Shown here piece after piece: positions 35,710 through 43,801 of a DNA stretch of 64,000 nt (positions are counted from its first letter, which is position 1; every line of letters begins with the position of its first letter). Source of the stretch: Rhizobiaceae bacterium (GTDB taxonomy: Bacteria > Pseudomonadota > Alphaproteobacteria > Rhizobiales > Rhizobiaceae); the NCBI GenBank assembly GCA_023953905.1, contig JAMLJA010000023.1, positions 1 through 64,000 of the forward strand, written 5' to 3'. Position numbers and translations under genes: made by a program. Below the pieces are notes generated by a model that was given only the letters and a program-made list of their open reading frames with translations, had not been told where the DNA came from and did no database searches.

Positions 35710-36135
35710 ATGGAAATGTCAGAACTGTCCGAAAGAAATTCGGACATGTTAATCGAACTCACGGCAGATGTAGTTGCTGCCTATGTGAGTAACAATCCCG
35801 TACCGATAGGCGAGCTACCGAACCTCATTGCCGACGTTCATGCGGCGTTGGGTCGCGTTGGCGGAGGGCCTGAGCAACCGGTTGCCGAGAAGCAGAAACC
35901 GGCGGTAAATCCGAAACGTTCAGTGCACGACGACTATATCGTCTGTCTTGAAGACGGGAAGAAGTTCAAGTCGCTCAAGCGTCATCTCATGACGCACTAT
36001 GATCTCACGCCGGAACAGTACCGAGAGAAATGGGGTCTCGATCCGAATTATCCGATGGTTGCGCCTAACTACGCAGCCGCCCGCTCGCAATTGGCCAAGA
36101 AGATGGGCCTTGGTCGTAAACGGCGCGGCCGGTAG
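35710..36135 (+). CDS. mucR: MucR/Ros-family zinc-finger transcriptional regulator
   Basis: Global regulator and H-NS-like repressor of exopolysaccharide, motility and cell-cycle genes in rhizobia. The 141-residue protein has an N-terminal oligomerisation region (MLIELTADVVAAYVSNN, LIADVHAALGRV) and a C-terminal finger VCLEDGKKFKSLKRHLMTHYDLTPEQYREKW. The ligand set is Cys-Asp-His-His: the second Cys of the Cys2His2 finger is Asp. The frame opens at 35674 with a good GAGGGG ahead, but ATG at 35710 gives a length close to that of known MucR proteins. The start is therefore not certain. Confidence 0.92.
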   Translation: MEMSELSERNSDMLIELTADVVAAYVSNNPVPIGELPNLIADVHAALGRVGGGPEQPVAEKQKPAVNPKRSVHDDYIVCLEDGKKFKSLKRHLMTHYDLTPEQYREKWGLDPNYPMVAPNYAAARSQLAKKMGLGRKRRGR

Positions 36136-36148
36136 CCAATCATCGTCC

Positions 36149-36511
36149 TCATATCAACTTCTGGCGGCGCCTTCGGGCGCCGCTTGTGTTTTCCGCGCCA
36201 TCATCTTGCGGTTCTCCATCGCGCTGGGCTGACATTCCCAGCGCAAGTCGGATGTCGTCGCGGGCTTGCTTAAGTGCGATGTGACGGTTGAGATCATAGC
36301 TCCAGTGTTTTTGAAGCCCTTTTAACCGCTCACGTTGGATCGCCCGCATCACGCGGCTCAGCATGTCCGAAAGAGCGGATCTGGGTGTGTGGCCAAGTTC
36401 TGGCAGATCTATACCGCATGACAGACGCAAGGCAGCGCGAGACTGAGCCTCGCGACCTTCAGCCGTTTTGCGGCGCCTGAATGTCAAAATCTCTTCCAGC
36501 AGTGGCTTCAT
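36149..36511 (-). CDS. Conserved-looking hypothetical protein, basic
   Basis: A 120-residue protein of mixed charge with no signal peptide or membrane helix. It is rich in Arg and helical in character (RSALSDMLSRVMRAIQRERL, LNRHIALKQARDDIRLALG). I do not recognise the family. It is convergent with mucR, 13 bp away, and has an ATG preceded by GAG-rich sequence. Its last codons overlap the mucR terminator hairpin. It could be a small DNA- or RNA-associated protein, but this is a guess from charge only. Confidence 0.6.
   Translation of the reverse strand: MKPLLEEILTFRRRKTAEGREAQSRAALRLSCGIDLPELGHTPRSALSDMLSRVMRAIQRERLKGLQKHWSYDLNRHIALKQARDDIRLALGMSAQRDGEPQDDGAENTSGARRRRQKLI
36163..36190 (+). 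terminator. Terminator-like hairpin after mucR
   Basis: GGCGGCGCC, a TTC loop and GGGCGCCGC form a very stable stem followed by TTGTGTTTT, about 28 bp after the mucR stop. It lies inside the 3' end of the convergent hypothetical gene. Confidence 0.65.
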
Positions 36512-36716
36512 CTCGGGCTCTCATCAGTTGCGTGCGATTATGATGAGGCCATTCCCGCGAGCGGGGATAACTATCGACGAAGAAACAGGAATGAGAATTA
36601 ATAAAGATAATTAAAACAGTGAGTTAGGGAATGGGTCGAGCTATTTATGTTTATGATTTGTTCCCATTGGCCGGCACCTGCCATATAAGAAGAAATTCCT
36701 AGAATGGGGCAGGGCA
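36512..36716. promoter_or_regulatory. AT-rich promoter region ahead of the gafY-like gene
   Basis: A 205-bp region between divergent genes, with an AT-rich core around 36595-36660 containing two TTAA elements. Their spacing is 9 bp, not the 7 bp of a full CtrA site. It should carry the promoter of the DnaA-domain/DUF6456 pair. Confidence 0.4.
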
Positions 36717-37136
36717 TTGGCGCAGGCATCTCGGATAGCAGCAGTAAAGGCAGCGGATGAGCCTACCGCCACCCTGCCTGCGGATGTGAGTGAGGATGAG
36801 ATACTGTCGCGTCGCGACGAAATCGCGATGGAGCTGTGCGAGAGCGTGATCGATGTAGCGGCGGCGCTATTCAATGTGTCGAGCAAGGAGATCCGCAGTA
36901 CCCGACGTGGCTCGCTTCCGATCGCGCGGGTGCGTCAGATCGCGATGTATGTCGCTCATGTCACGCTGGGCCTGATCATGTCTGAGGTTGGCCGCGGTTT
37001 TGGCCGAGATCGCAAGACGGTTCAGTATGCATGCCATGTGGTGGAGGACATGCGCGAAGACCCCGAGATCGATCGCATTGTCGCTCAGGCCGAACGTGTC
37101 TCAGCCATCCTGCTCCGCAATCGCGTCGAAAGGTGA
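36717..37136 (+). CDS. DnaA domain-IV-like protein, candidate GTA activator GafY
   Basis: A 139-residue protein whose residues ~40-112 match DnaA domain IV, the DnaA-box-binding helix-turn-helix: RVRQIAMYVAHVTLGL (71-86) and the signature-like VGRGFGRDRKTVQYA (91-105). The AAA+ domain is absent, so it cannot initiate replication as DnaA does. It is followed after 3 bp by a DUF6456 gene. In Rhodobacter the GTA activator GafA combines such an N-terminal domain with a C-terminal region; in Caulobacter the two parts are separate proteins, GafY and GafZ. The start is TTG at 36717 with a G-rich stretch upstream, so it is uncertain. Confidence 0.78.
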   Translation: MAQASRIAAVKAADEPTATLPADVSEDEILSRRDEIAMELCESVIDVAAALFNVSSKEIRSTRRGSLPIARVRQIAMYVAHVTLGLIMSEVGRGFGRDRKTVQYACHVVEDMREDPEIDRIVAQAERVSAILLRNRVER

Positions 37137-37139
37137 TCC

Positions 37140-37946
37140 ATGAAAGACGATACTGGAACTGACCGGAAGATCCTGAGGGCCCTCCGGTTCATCGGGCTGG
37201 GTCGCGTGGAGGTGGAAGAGGCTGTGGGTGGGGGCAAACTGCTTCTGTGCAGTGAAGAACGCGGTGCGATTGCAATTCCCAAGTCGCTGCTCGTGGCGAT
37301 CACGAAGGCCGGGCTGGTCGAGCGGGTAGACGGCTTCCTGTCGCTGACGGTCAAAGGGCGGGCGCTCGGCAAGGCAAGGCGAACGGCGGATGTTGTGCCG
37401 GAGGGAATTGGGGAGCTTGCGATGATCTCGGTTCGCGGACCCGATCGGCCCGAGCGGGCGCTCGTTGATCTTTCAGAGTCGCCGCTTGCGCAGGTCGCCC
37501 GCCATCGAACCCGTGACGGCAGGCCGTTTCTTGAGGCCGGTGAGGTCAATGCCGGAGAGCGTTTGCGTTCAGACTACACGAGGGGGCAGATTATGCCGCG
37601 CCTCTCGGCCAACTGGGTCGCCGCGGTCGCTTCGGGCCGCCGTTCAGGCGCCGGCGGTGGCGTGGAACTCACCGAGGCGTCTCTGGCTGCTCGCCAACGC
37701 GTCGAAAAGGCAATAGCGGCAGTCGGCCCGGAATTGTCGGGCGTTCTGCTGGATGTCTGTTGCTACCTCAAGGGGATGGAGCGGGTCGAGGCGGAACGGG
37801 GCTGGCCGGCGCGCTCTGCAAAGGTCGTGCTCAAGTCAGCGCTTGGCGTGTTGAACCGGCATTACAATCCATCTGCGGGGCGCCACGCGAAGGCGCGCAC
37901 GCTACACTGGGGATCGGAAGATTTTCGGCCGAGCATGAATGGCTGA
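37140..37946 (+). CDS. DUF6456 protein, candidate GTA regulator GafZ
   Basis: A 268-residue protein. Residues ~10-80 look like a winged-helix region (RKILRALRFIGLGRVEVEEA ... LLVAITKAGLVERVDGFLSLT). Residues ~120-255 match DUF6456, with the segments SPLAQVARHRTRDGRPFL, AGERLRSDYTRGQIMPRLSANW and VLLDVCCYLKGMERVEAERGWPARSAKVVLKSALGVLNRHY. The last resembles the end of phage-type and sigma-like HTH regulators. In Caulobacter GafZ works with RNA polymerase as an anti-terminator of the GTA operon. It is coupled to the DnaA-domain gene (3-bp gap). The GafZ assignment is inferred from domain order and context. Confidence 0.75.
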   Translation: MKDDTGTDRKILRALRFIGLGRVEVEEAVGGGKLLLCSEERGAIAIPKSLLVAITKAGLVERVDGFLSLTVKGRALGKARRTADVVPEGIGELAMISVRGPDRPERALVDLSESPLAQVARHRTRDGRPFLEAGEVNAGERLRSDYTRGQIMPRLSANWVAAVASGRRSGAGGGVELTEASLAARQRVEKAIAAVGPELSGVLLDVCCYLKGMERVEAERGWPARSAKVVLKSALGVLNRHYNPSAGRHAKARTLHWGSEDFRPSMNG

Positions 37947-37968
37947 CCCGCAAGGGCCCGATTGGTGC

Positions 37969-38394
37969 TCAGGCGACTTTGCCGAGAGCAAGCTGAGCGT
38001 CGCGTCTGATGCGCTTGACCATGGATCGAAGTCCGTTCGAGCGCTGTGGCGTCAAATGGTCGTCCAGGCCAAGGTCGCGCAGCGTTTTCTCGGCATCGGT
38101 CGCCAGGATCTCGCTGGCGCGCCGACCCGAATAAAGGGCAAGCAGGATCGCAACCAGACCTCTAACGATGTGTGCGTCAGCGTCTCCTTCGAAGGAGAGT
38201 TTCGGATCGCTTCCGTCTCCATAGCTGGTGTTCAACCAGACTTGGCTGACGCAGCCAGGTACTCTGTGTGCTTCATCTCTCGCGTCATCCGGAAACGGCG
38301 TCAGATCCTGTCCCAATTCGATGACATACCGGTAACGGTCCTCCCAATCGTCGAGGAGCGCGAAGTCGTCACGGATGGCATCAATCGTCTGCAT
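37969..38394 (-). CDS. sufE: SufE-family sulfur acceptor
   Basis: Accepts persulfide sulfur from the cysteine desulfurase SufS and stimulates Fe-S cluster assembly. The 141-residue protein has the family start MQTIDAIRDDFALLDDWEDRYRYVIELG and the catalytic Cys in HRVPGCVSQVWL, followed by SGRRASEILATDA. A TTG at 38418 would add eight residues, but ATG at 38394 matches usual SufE starts. No suf operon is adjacent. It is convergent with the DUF6456 gene, 22 bp apart. Confidence 0.92.
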   Translation of the reverse strand: MQTIDAIRDDFALLDDWEDRYRYVIELGQDLTPFPDDARDEAHRVPGCVSQVWLNTSYGDGSDPKLSFEGDADAHIVRGLVAILLALYSGRRASEILATDAEKTLRDLGLDDHLTPQRSNGLRSMVKRIRRDAQLALGKVA

Positions 38395-38468
38395 TGCAGC
38401 TTGGGTATAGTTGGGCAAAGCGCCAGCGTCACCAAAAAAGCGCCCTGGGCTGGCGTCGTGAAACGGCT

Positions 38469-38864
38469 TCAGCGCAAAGTCGCGCCTGAGGGTTCAACCC
38501 GGGCGGTCGGGATGGGAACGCTGCCTGTCGCGATGCTGTCCATATTCACTAGGCCGGTTTCAACAGTTGCCGATGGATCGGTATCTGCTTCGGACAGGCC
38601 CGGTTGCTGCTCGAGCGCTTCATAAGCAATCCGCGACACTTCTCGTGCACGAACCCCAATCGTTGAAATGGCCGAACGGCCGGTTTCGCACACTGCGGGC
38701 TTGCGCTCACACATACCAGCAATGTCGCTTACGGCTTCGCCTGCGGCCACCACTGCCTCGAAGGCATTGACCGAACGCTGTCCATCGGTGTCGCCCGGGC
38801 CGCCCAAAGGCAACGCAAGCAGCACCAAAGAGAACCAGAAGGCGGTGCGGATCAGAAAACTCAT
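38469..38864 (-). CDS. DUF5330 family protein, membrane-anchored
   Basis: A 131-residue protein with an N-terminal hydrophobic helix (SFLIRTAFWFSLVLLALPLG) that may be a signal or anchor. Two Cys residues (GMCERKPAVCETG) define the family core of DUF5330, with GVRAREVSRIAYEAL after it. The function is unknown. The frame opens at 38942, but the ATG at 38864 begins the membrane helix. The family is common next to sufE in Hyphomicrobiales, which matches here. Confidence 0.82.
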   Translation of the reverse strand: MSFLIRTAFWFSLVLLALPLGGPGDTDGQRSVNAFEAVVAAGEAVSDIAGMCERKPAVCETGRSAISTIGVRAREVSRIAYEALEQQPGLSEADTDPSATVETGLVNMDSIATGSVPIPTARVEPSGATLR

Positions 38865-39304
38865 CCTGTGTGTCCTTGCCCCACTCCGGAGCAGATCGTG
38901 GCTTTGTCCCTCAACACACAGTTGCATATGGGAAGCGAACAACGGTTTTCAGCCTTCGTGCAGATTTTTCGAGAGTTTTCCTCAAATTTTATCCAGTCGA
39001 ACTGGCGTCAAATGCACATTGCATTCGATCTCCCAACGCAACATAAATTTAACCATCCATCTAATTGAAAACATGTCGCTTCTTGCCGGGGGGATTGGCA
39101 TCCGCTGGCAATGACCGGCACAGGACAGCCTAACGCGCTGTTTACCATGCGCGGAAAAGCATGTGTGGCCGAGCCGTCCAGACCCAATATTCGCACCCTT
39201 ACGAGCGTCAAATCGACGAGCCTTATCCATTCTTTAAAAGCTGGATGCGAGGTTCAAATTAACCAAGAGGACCCGGCAAGCGGGCGAGTCGCGAGTGCGT
39301 TGAG
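38865..39304. other. Intergenic region between DUF5330 and histidine kinase genes
   Basis: A 440-bp divergent promoter region with an AT-rich centre around 38970-39070 and a TTCAAATTAACC element near 39254. It must contain promoters for both flanking genes. No ORF with support and no clear RNA structure is seen. Confidence 0.35.
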
Positions 39305-41089
39305 TTGAGCCTTTTCCACGACAGATACGACGATGTATCTAGGGCTGTCGTCTCGGCCTGTGATCGGTTTGTTCATCCCTCGGTAGAGAATGAACAGGAC
39401 CGCTCACGTGTGCGCCGCTTCGTCGGAACGATGTTGTTCGCGCCCCTTATGGTCGCGGTATCCGCGATGCCTCTGGTCGCTGGCAAGTTCGGCGCTTCCG
39501 CGACCCTTGCCACGATACTCTTCTTGTGCGCACTCAGCTGGATGAGTGTGCTGGGCGCGGCCGGAATGCGGCGCGCGAGATCGCTCGAGCCGGTGGCGCT
39601 GATCGCCGCCATTCCCCTGTCGGCAATGCTCGTGCTGGCAGGGGGTGGTCTCGCTTCACCTGTAGCACTGTTGCTGGCGGCCCTGCCGATGGAAGCCTAT
39701 TGGATCGCCCGCAACCGCGCCTCGCTCCAGCTTGGAACTGCCGCTGCTGGGACCGCGATCGGCGTGGCAATTCTTGCCGAGTACGTTCGCCCGGACCTGA
39801 CGGGCGAGGTGGCGGCATGGCAATGGCTGCTTCCTCTTGTCTACGCTGTAACGCTTTGGCCACGCCTTGCCTCGCGGCAAGTCGACGAGACAGACGCGAT
39901 CCGGCCGGACGAAGAAGGGGGCTGGAAAGAGCTGATCGACGGCGTGCTGATCGAGATGAACCGCAACGGTGAATTGGTTTGCGCCAGTGACCAATGCCGG
40001 GACCTGCTGAACCTTTCACCGGAACTGTTGCACGGATCGGGCCTGTTCGACCGCATCCATGTTGCCGATCGCGTCGGCTATATGTGCGCCTTGAGTGATT
40101 TGCGTGATGGCAAGGAACGCGCGCATGCGTCGGTTAGACTGCGACTGCCAAGGTCTTCCGGCAGCACCGGTCCTGACGATTTCCGCCCGTTCGAAATCGA
40201 TTTCCTCGCTTCGTCCCGCCAGAGCCGCTTTCGCGCGGTCCTGAGGGATAGATCGGAAATCGAGGGCTTGCGCACAGCCGCGCATACTGCGGCAGAAGAG
40301 ACAGATGCACTCGACGTTGCGAAGGGGCGATTCCTTGCGGCTGTGAGTCACGAGTTGCGCACGCCTCTCAATGCCATCATCGGGTTCTCCGATATTCTTC
40401 TGCATGAGATGTTCGGCGGCTTCACAGACAAGCGGCAGCGCGAATACACCGAATTGATCAAGGATTCGGGCCACCATCTGCTTGCCATCGTTAATTCCAT
40501 ACTCGACGTTTCCAAGATCGAGTCCGGCTCCTATACCATCCACCCCGAAGCCTTCACATTCAGCGATGCTGTCGATATGGCAACGTCGATGATGTCACTT
40601 CAGGCGGAGAAGAAAGGTGTTGAACTACAAACGCAGATCGCGCGATCTGTCGGGGATCTGGTGGCAGATCGCCGCGCCGTGCAGCAGATCCTTATCAATC
40701 TCGTTTCGAACGCGGTGAAGTTTACGCCCGAGAAGGGGGCGGTCGTCGTTGGCGCCCAGCGCCTTGGTTCCAGACTGCATTTCTGGGTATCAGATACAGG
40801 CATTGGCATCGCCAATGAGGACCTCGATCGTATCGGACGCCCGTTCATGCAGGTCCGAAACGACTACACACGCCAGTTCGAGGGCACTGGTCTCGGTCTC
40901 TCTCTGGTCAAGGGACTGGTTGCGTTGCACAATGGTACGATGTCGATCGAAAGCGCTCCTGGGGAGGGGACGAAGGTGGCGATCAGCCTCCCGGTCGACG
41001 GTTTGCATAAGGCAGGCGACGACAGCAGATCCGATCTGCTGCCTGCATCCCCAGAGGTGACTCATGGCACGCTCCGCAAAACGGCCTGA
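39305..41089 (+). CDS. Membrane sensor histidine kinase (DivJ/PleC-like)
   Basis: A 594-residue kinase with about six N-terminal transmembrane helices (residues ~40-195), a PAS-like region (~215-320) and a kinase core. The H-box is AAVSHELRTPLNAIIGFSDIL with the phospho-His near residue 348; the N-box is ILINLVSNAVKF, and the G-boxes are SDTGIGI and GTGLGLSLVKGL. The H-box and the insert EMFGGFTDKRQREY resemble DivJ, PleC and PdhS, which control DivK and the CtrA pathway. The start seems to be TTG at 39305. It overlaps the next gene by 26 bp. Confidence 0.88.
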   Translation: MSLFHDRYDDVSRAVVSACDRFVHPSVENEQDRSRVRRFVGTMLFAPLMVAVSAMPLVAGKFGASATLATILFLCALSWMSVLGAAGMRRARSLEPVALIAAIPLSAMLVLAGGGLASPVALLLAALPMEAYWIARNRASLQLGTAAAGTAIGVAILAEYVRPDLTGEVAAWQWLLPLVYAVTLWPRLASRQVDETDAIRPDEEGGWKELIDGVLIEMNRNGELVCASDQCRDLLNLSPELLHGSGLFDRIHVADRVGYMCALSDLRDGKERAHASVRLRLPRSSGSTGPDDFRPFEIDFLASSRQSRFRAVLRDRSEIEGLRTAAHTAAEETDALDVAKGRFLAAVSHELRTPLNAIIGFSDILLHEMFGGFTDKRQREYTELIKDSGHHLLAIVNSILDVSKIESGSYTIHPEAFTFSDAVDMATSMMSLQAEKKGVELQTQIARSVGDLVADRRAVQQILINLVSNAVKFTPEKGAVVVGAQRLGSRLHFWVSDTGIGIANEDLDRIGRPFMQVRNDYTRQFEGTGLGLSLVKGLVALHNGTMSIESAPGEGTKVAISLPVDGLHKAGDDSRSDLLPASPEVTHGTLRKTA

Positions 41090-41843
41090 TCCAAAGCCAG
41101 TGCGGCCGCATCCTGCCAAGGCTGCCGTTACGGCGGTCGGGGCTGCGATTTCGCGCAATCCCGCGCTTGTCGGCGGCACAACGGCTTTCCTCGTGGCGAT
41201 GTCCTACGTCTCCGCGAACGCCTTATGGTATCAGCCCTTCGAGCATCCAAAGGCATTTTTCTCGACGCGCATCATCGATCATGGCGAAGCTTTGCCAACG
41301 CAAAGCGAAACGACCATACGAATTGAACGCCCGGAGCCGGCATCGGCGGCAGCCGAGGGCGATGTTGTGACCAAGTCTGTGCAGCTCATGCTCAAGCAGC
41401 TCGATCTCTACGATGGAGAAGTCGATGGCCTGAGTGGTCCAAACACGCGCAAGGCTGTCGAGGCCTATCAGCGTTTGGTGGGACTTGAGGTGACAGGTGC
41501 AATCGACGAGACGCTTCTGTCTCAGTTGGACACCAATCCGACCGCTGGAATCACGCCGCAGCCGAAGCCGAAGCCCGCGCGTACCCAATCGATCGAATCC
41601 ATTATCGCGCAGCCAACGCCGGCGCGTTATGAGAGTGGTGACAATTCACCGGCCTCGAGGATACGCAACCTTCAGGCAGGACTCAGGAAGTCCGGCCGCG
41701 CCGATATCGACATTGACGGGCTTTTCGGAGCGCGAACGCGAGCAGCCCTCGTCGAATTTCAGAAGAAGTATGGGTTGCCTGAAACCGGTAACGCCGACGA
41801 CGCCGTGTTTGCAAAAATGCGCCAGAAGGGCCTTATCGAATAG
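41064..41843 (+). CDS. Peptidoglycan-binding domain protein, membrane-anchored
   Basis: A 259-residue protein with a basic cytoplasmic tail, one transmembrane helix (~35-55), and two PG_binding_1 domains in the periplasm: SVQLMLKQLDLYDGEVDGLSG (about 105-160) and NLQAGLRKSGRADIDIDGLFG (about 195-255). Such domains bind the glycan-peptide mesh. It starts within the kinase gene with GAGG before the ATG, so kinase and wall-binding protein are made together. It might couple the kinase to cell-wall state, which is inference. Confidence 0.87.
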   Translation: MARSAKRPDPKPVRPHPAKAAVTAVGAAISRNPALVGGTTAFLVAMSYVSANALWYQPFEHPKAFFSTRIIDHGEALPTQSETTIRIERPEPASAAAEGDVVTKSVQLMLKQLDLYDGEVDGLSGPNTRKAVEAYQRLVGLEVTGAIDETLLSQLDTNPTAGITPQPKPKPARTQSIESIIAQPTPARYESGDNSPASRIRNLQAGLRKSGRADIDIDGLFGARTRAALVEFQKKYGLPETGNADDAVFAKMRQKGLIE

Positions 41844-41897
41844 TCGCAGCGCGCTCCTGCGGCTTGCAACTCGCGCAGGATCGGCCGAAACAGGGCG

Positions 41898-42245
41898 ATG
41901 CGTCTCACCACCGACTTCTGGGTCTCCGCACTTATCCGCACCGTCTTCAACGCGGGTGGCTTCGCTGCCGTGATCAAACGTGGCGCCACGGAGGCTGGCG
42001 CCGTTTTCATCACCGTCCGCGACCGCCTGGGTCAGGTAACGCTTTACGGTCCAGCACTTCAGGGCAGCTACGAAGAGGGCGAAGTCGACGACCGATTGTT
42101 CGCGCTGCTGATCTATGAAGGGGAGATGGAGGCTATCGAACAGAAACTCGCGCGAGAGGCCAAGTTCGATTCCGACATATGGGTGATCGAACTCGAGCCC
42201 GGAGAGCGCAAGATCTCAGAGCTTCTCAACGTCGTCGCCAACTGA
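41898..42245 (+). CDS. DUF1491 family protein
   Basis: A 115-residue protein that fits DUF1491: MRLTTDFWVSALIRTVF, GGFAAVIKRGATEAGAVFI and a C-terminal FDSDIWVIELE. It has no membrane segment or signal peptide and is probably cytoplasmic. The function is unknown. It follows the peptidoglycan-binding gene by 54 bp in the same direction and may belong to the same transcript. Confidence 0.85.
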   Translation: MRLTTDFWVSALIRTVFNAGGFAAVIKRGATEAGAVFITVRDRLGQVTLYGPALQGSYEEGEVDDRLFALLIYEGEMEAIEQKLAREAKFDSDIWVIELEPGERKISELLNVVAN

Positions 42246-42252
42246 TGTGCGG

Positions 42253-43311
42253 CTAGGATGCCCTGAGGTGGTCGGGGCTATCCGTCTTCTCGTCGGAATT
42301 CACCGCAGCAGGCGGCTGGACCCGTAGAAAATTCCTGGCAGCGGTTTCTGCCCGCCATCCACGCAGCATTTCGAGTGCCGCCTCATGGTGCATGAGTTGA
42401 TAACGCTCGATAAACAGCCTTATTGCCTCGGCATGTGTGAAGATTTGCGGGAAGATTGCCGAGGTGATGAGAAAGCCCTGCTCACTGTTCAATCCGACCG
42501 ACTTCAGCGCCGCTATAAGGCTGGTGTAGCCGCCGCTCATCGTGATGTCGCGGGCGATGGCAAATTCGATGTCCAGTGCATCTGCAAGAGCGGTCTGGAA
42601 GAACGCGGGGTTGCCGGTGAGGGCCGTCATCTTGAGCCGCGCAAACAACATGGCGCGGCGGTCGCTTTCGGAAGGGCTCGGACCGGGAAGCGGAGCGGCC
42701 GGCATCATAAAACCTCGCAGCCGATCCCGCATGCGCTCGGCAGCCATTCCCGAGGGTCCGGGCAGTTTGGTCTCGGGTGCCTCAACGGGAGGAGAAGCGG
42801 GAGCGTCGGAGGATGACACAAGCTCAAGGGTAGGGCGCGCAAGGCGAGGCTCTGGCGACATCGGTGTCTCCGAGATTTCTGGCTGGGTCTGGGCCTTCTG
42901 CGCGACAAGCGCGCGAATGAGATTTGCAATCGTGGGATGCAGGTTCGTGCGTCGTGCGATTGCCTTTGCGTGGGGCAGGCCGTGGCGGCCAATGAGGCCA
43001 AGGAGATCAATGTCGGACAATGTCCGCGATCGTATAAGCAGCGGGGCAGCGATGTCGACGCTTTCCTCGCACAGCCGGTGAATCAGAGCGTTTGGCGCTT
43101 CTGCCGAATCCGATAAGGCCGCGGCGGCGAAGCGTTTCGCTTCCCTGGATTGCTTGTCGTAAAGTCTTTGGGTCAGTTCTTCGAACTGCGCGATCTCGTT
43201 GCGTGTGGGCCGGGTGAGCGCACAGAATGCCGACACCGCCGCGCGAAACAGGCGCTCGGACTTATGCACCTTGCTCCTGGTCGCAATATCCCTGAAATCG
43301 GCAGATGACAA
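42253..43311 (-). CDS. DUF2336 family protein
   Basis: A roughly 352-residue helical protein of the DUF2336 family (HEAT-like repeats), seen in LIHRLCEESVDIAAPLLIRS and SDIDLLGLIGRHGLPHAKAIARR. A linker of ~60 residues rich in Pro and Ser (about 170-225) separates this from a second helical region. The function is unknown; several relatives are cell-cycle regulated in alphaproteobacteria. The frame opens with TTG at 43371, but TTG at 43311 with AAGGCG upstream is more plausible. A CtrA-type box lies 87 bp upstream of that start. Confidence 0.8.
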   Translation of the reverse strand: MSSADFRDIATRSKVHKSERLFRAAVSAFCALTRPTRNEIAQFEELTQRLYDKQSREAKRFAAAALSDSAEAPNALIHRLCEESVDIAAPLLIRSRTLSDIDLLGLIGRHGLPHAKAIARRTNLHPTIANLIRALVAQKAQTQPEISETPMSPEPRLARPTLELVSSSDAPASPPVEAPETKLPGPSGMAAERMRDRLRGFMMPAAPLPGPSPSESDRRAMLFARLKMTALTGNPAFFQTALADALDIEFAIARDITMSGGYTSLIAALKSVGLNSEQGFLITSAIFPQIFTHAEAIRLFIERYQLMHHEAALEMLRGWRAETAARNFLRVQPPAAVNSDEKTDSPDHLRAS

Positions 43312-43397
43312 AACACTACGCCTTACGCCACACAACTGACGCGAGCGGACAGTGCTCGCGCGTGCTGACAACGTACCCGTGACCGGTTAGCGGAACG

Positions 43398-43412
43398 TTA
43401 ACAGTGTGTTAA
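43398..43412. promoter_or_regulatory. CtrA-type binding box
   Basis: TTAA-CAGTGTG-TTAA has exactly the TTAA-N7-TTAA form of CtrA sites. It lies between the divergent DUF2336 gene (start 43311) and a small-protein gene (start 43607), so it could control either one. Confidence 0.6.
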
Positions 43413-43606
43413 AGCGATTGCGCGCATTCGATGAATTATTGGGGTAAGGGTCAAGTGCCGATCCGGACTTGGCTCCCACGTTGAAAAATCGGCATTTTCC
43501 GCAAAAGAATCTGGTCACGTAAACCATTCATTAAGGCATGGGCGGCCTCATGGAGACGGAGGCGTTGCGTACAAATCTCCGGGGAACCGAGAGGGGTCAA
43601 CGTGAC

Positions 43607-43792
43607 ATGGGCATGGTGTTGTCATTCCCGCCGCTCAAGCGGCAATCTACCAAACGTATCGTCTCCGGCGGAGACGCTTCAGTCGTGATTTTTCCAGGCG
43701 TCAGATACGAGCGAATGCCATCAGCCGACGCACGCGGTGCGATGGCAAAGGCAATGGATCGTGGTTTGAGGCCGAACGCACCGGCGCGATGA
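43607..43792 (+). CDS. Small conserved-looking hypothetical protein
   Basis: A 61-residue protein with MVLSFPPLKRQ near the start and DASVVIFPGVRYERM in the middle. The pattern of a short basic N-terminus followed by an FxGVRYER core is one I have seen in small Hyphomicrobiales proteins, so it is probably real. The frame opens at 43538, but GAGAGGGG precedes the ATG at 43607. It is convergent with the DUF1254 gene, 9 bp apart. The function is unknown. Confidence 0.6.
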   Translation: MGMVLSFPPLKRQSTKRIVSGGDASVVIFPGVRYERMPSADARGAMAKAMDRGLRPNAPAR

Positions 43793-43801
43793 AGGACCGG
43801 C

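Noticed and set aside
36607..36625. Two TTAA elements upstream of the gafY-like gene as a CtrA site
   Set aside because: They are separated by 9 bp, not 7, and lie in generally AT-rich sequence.
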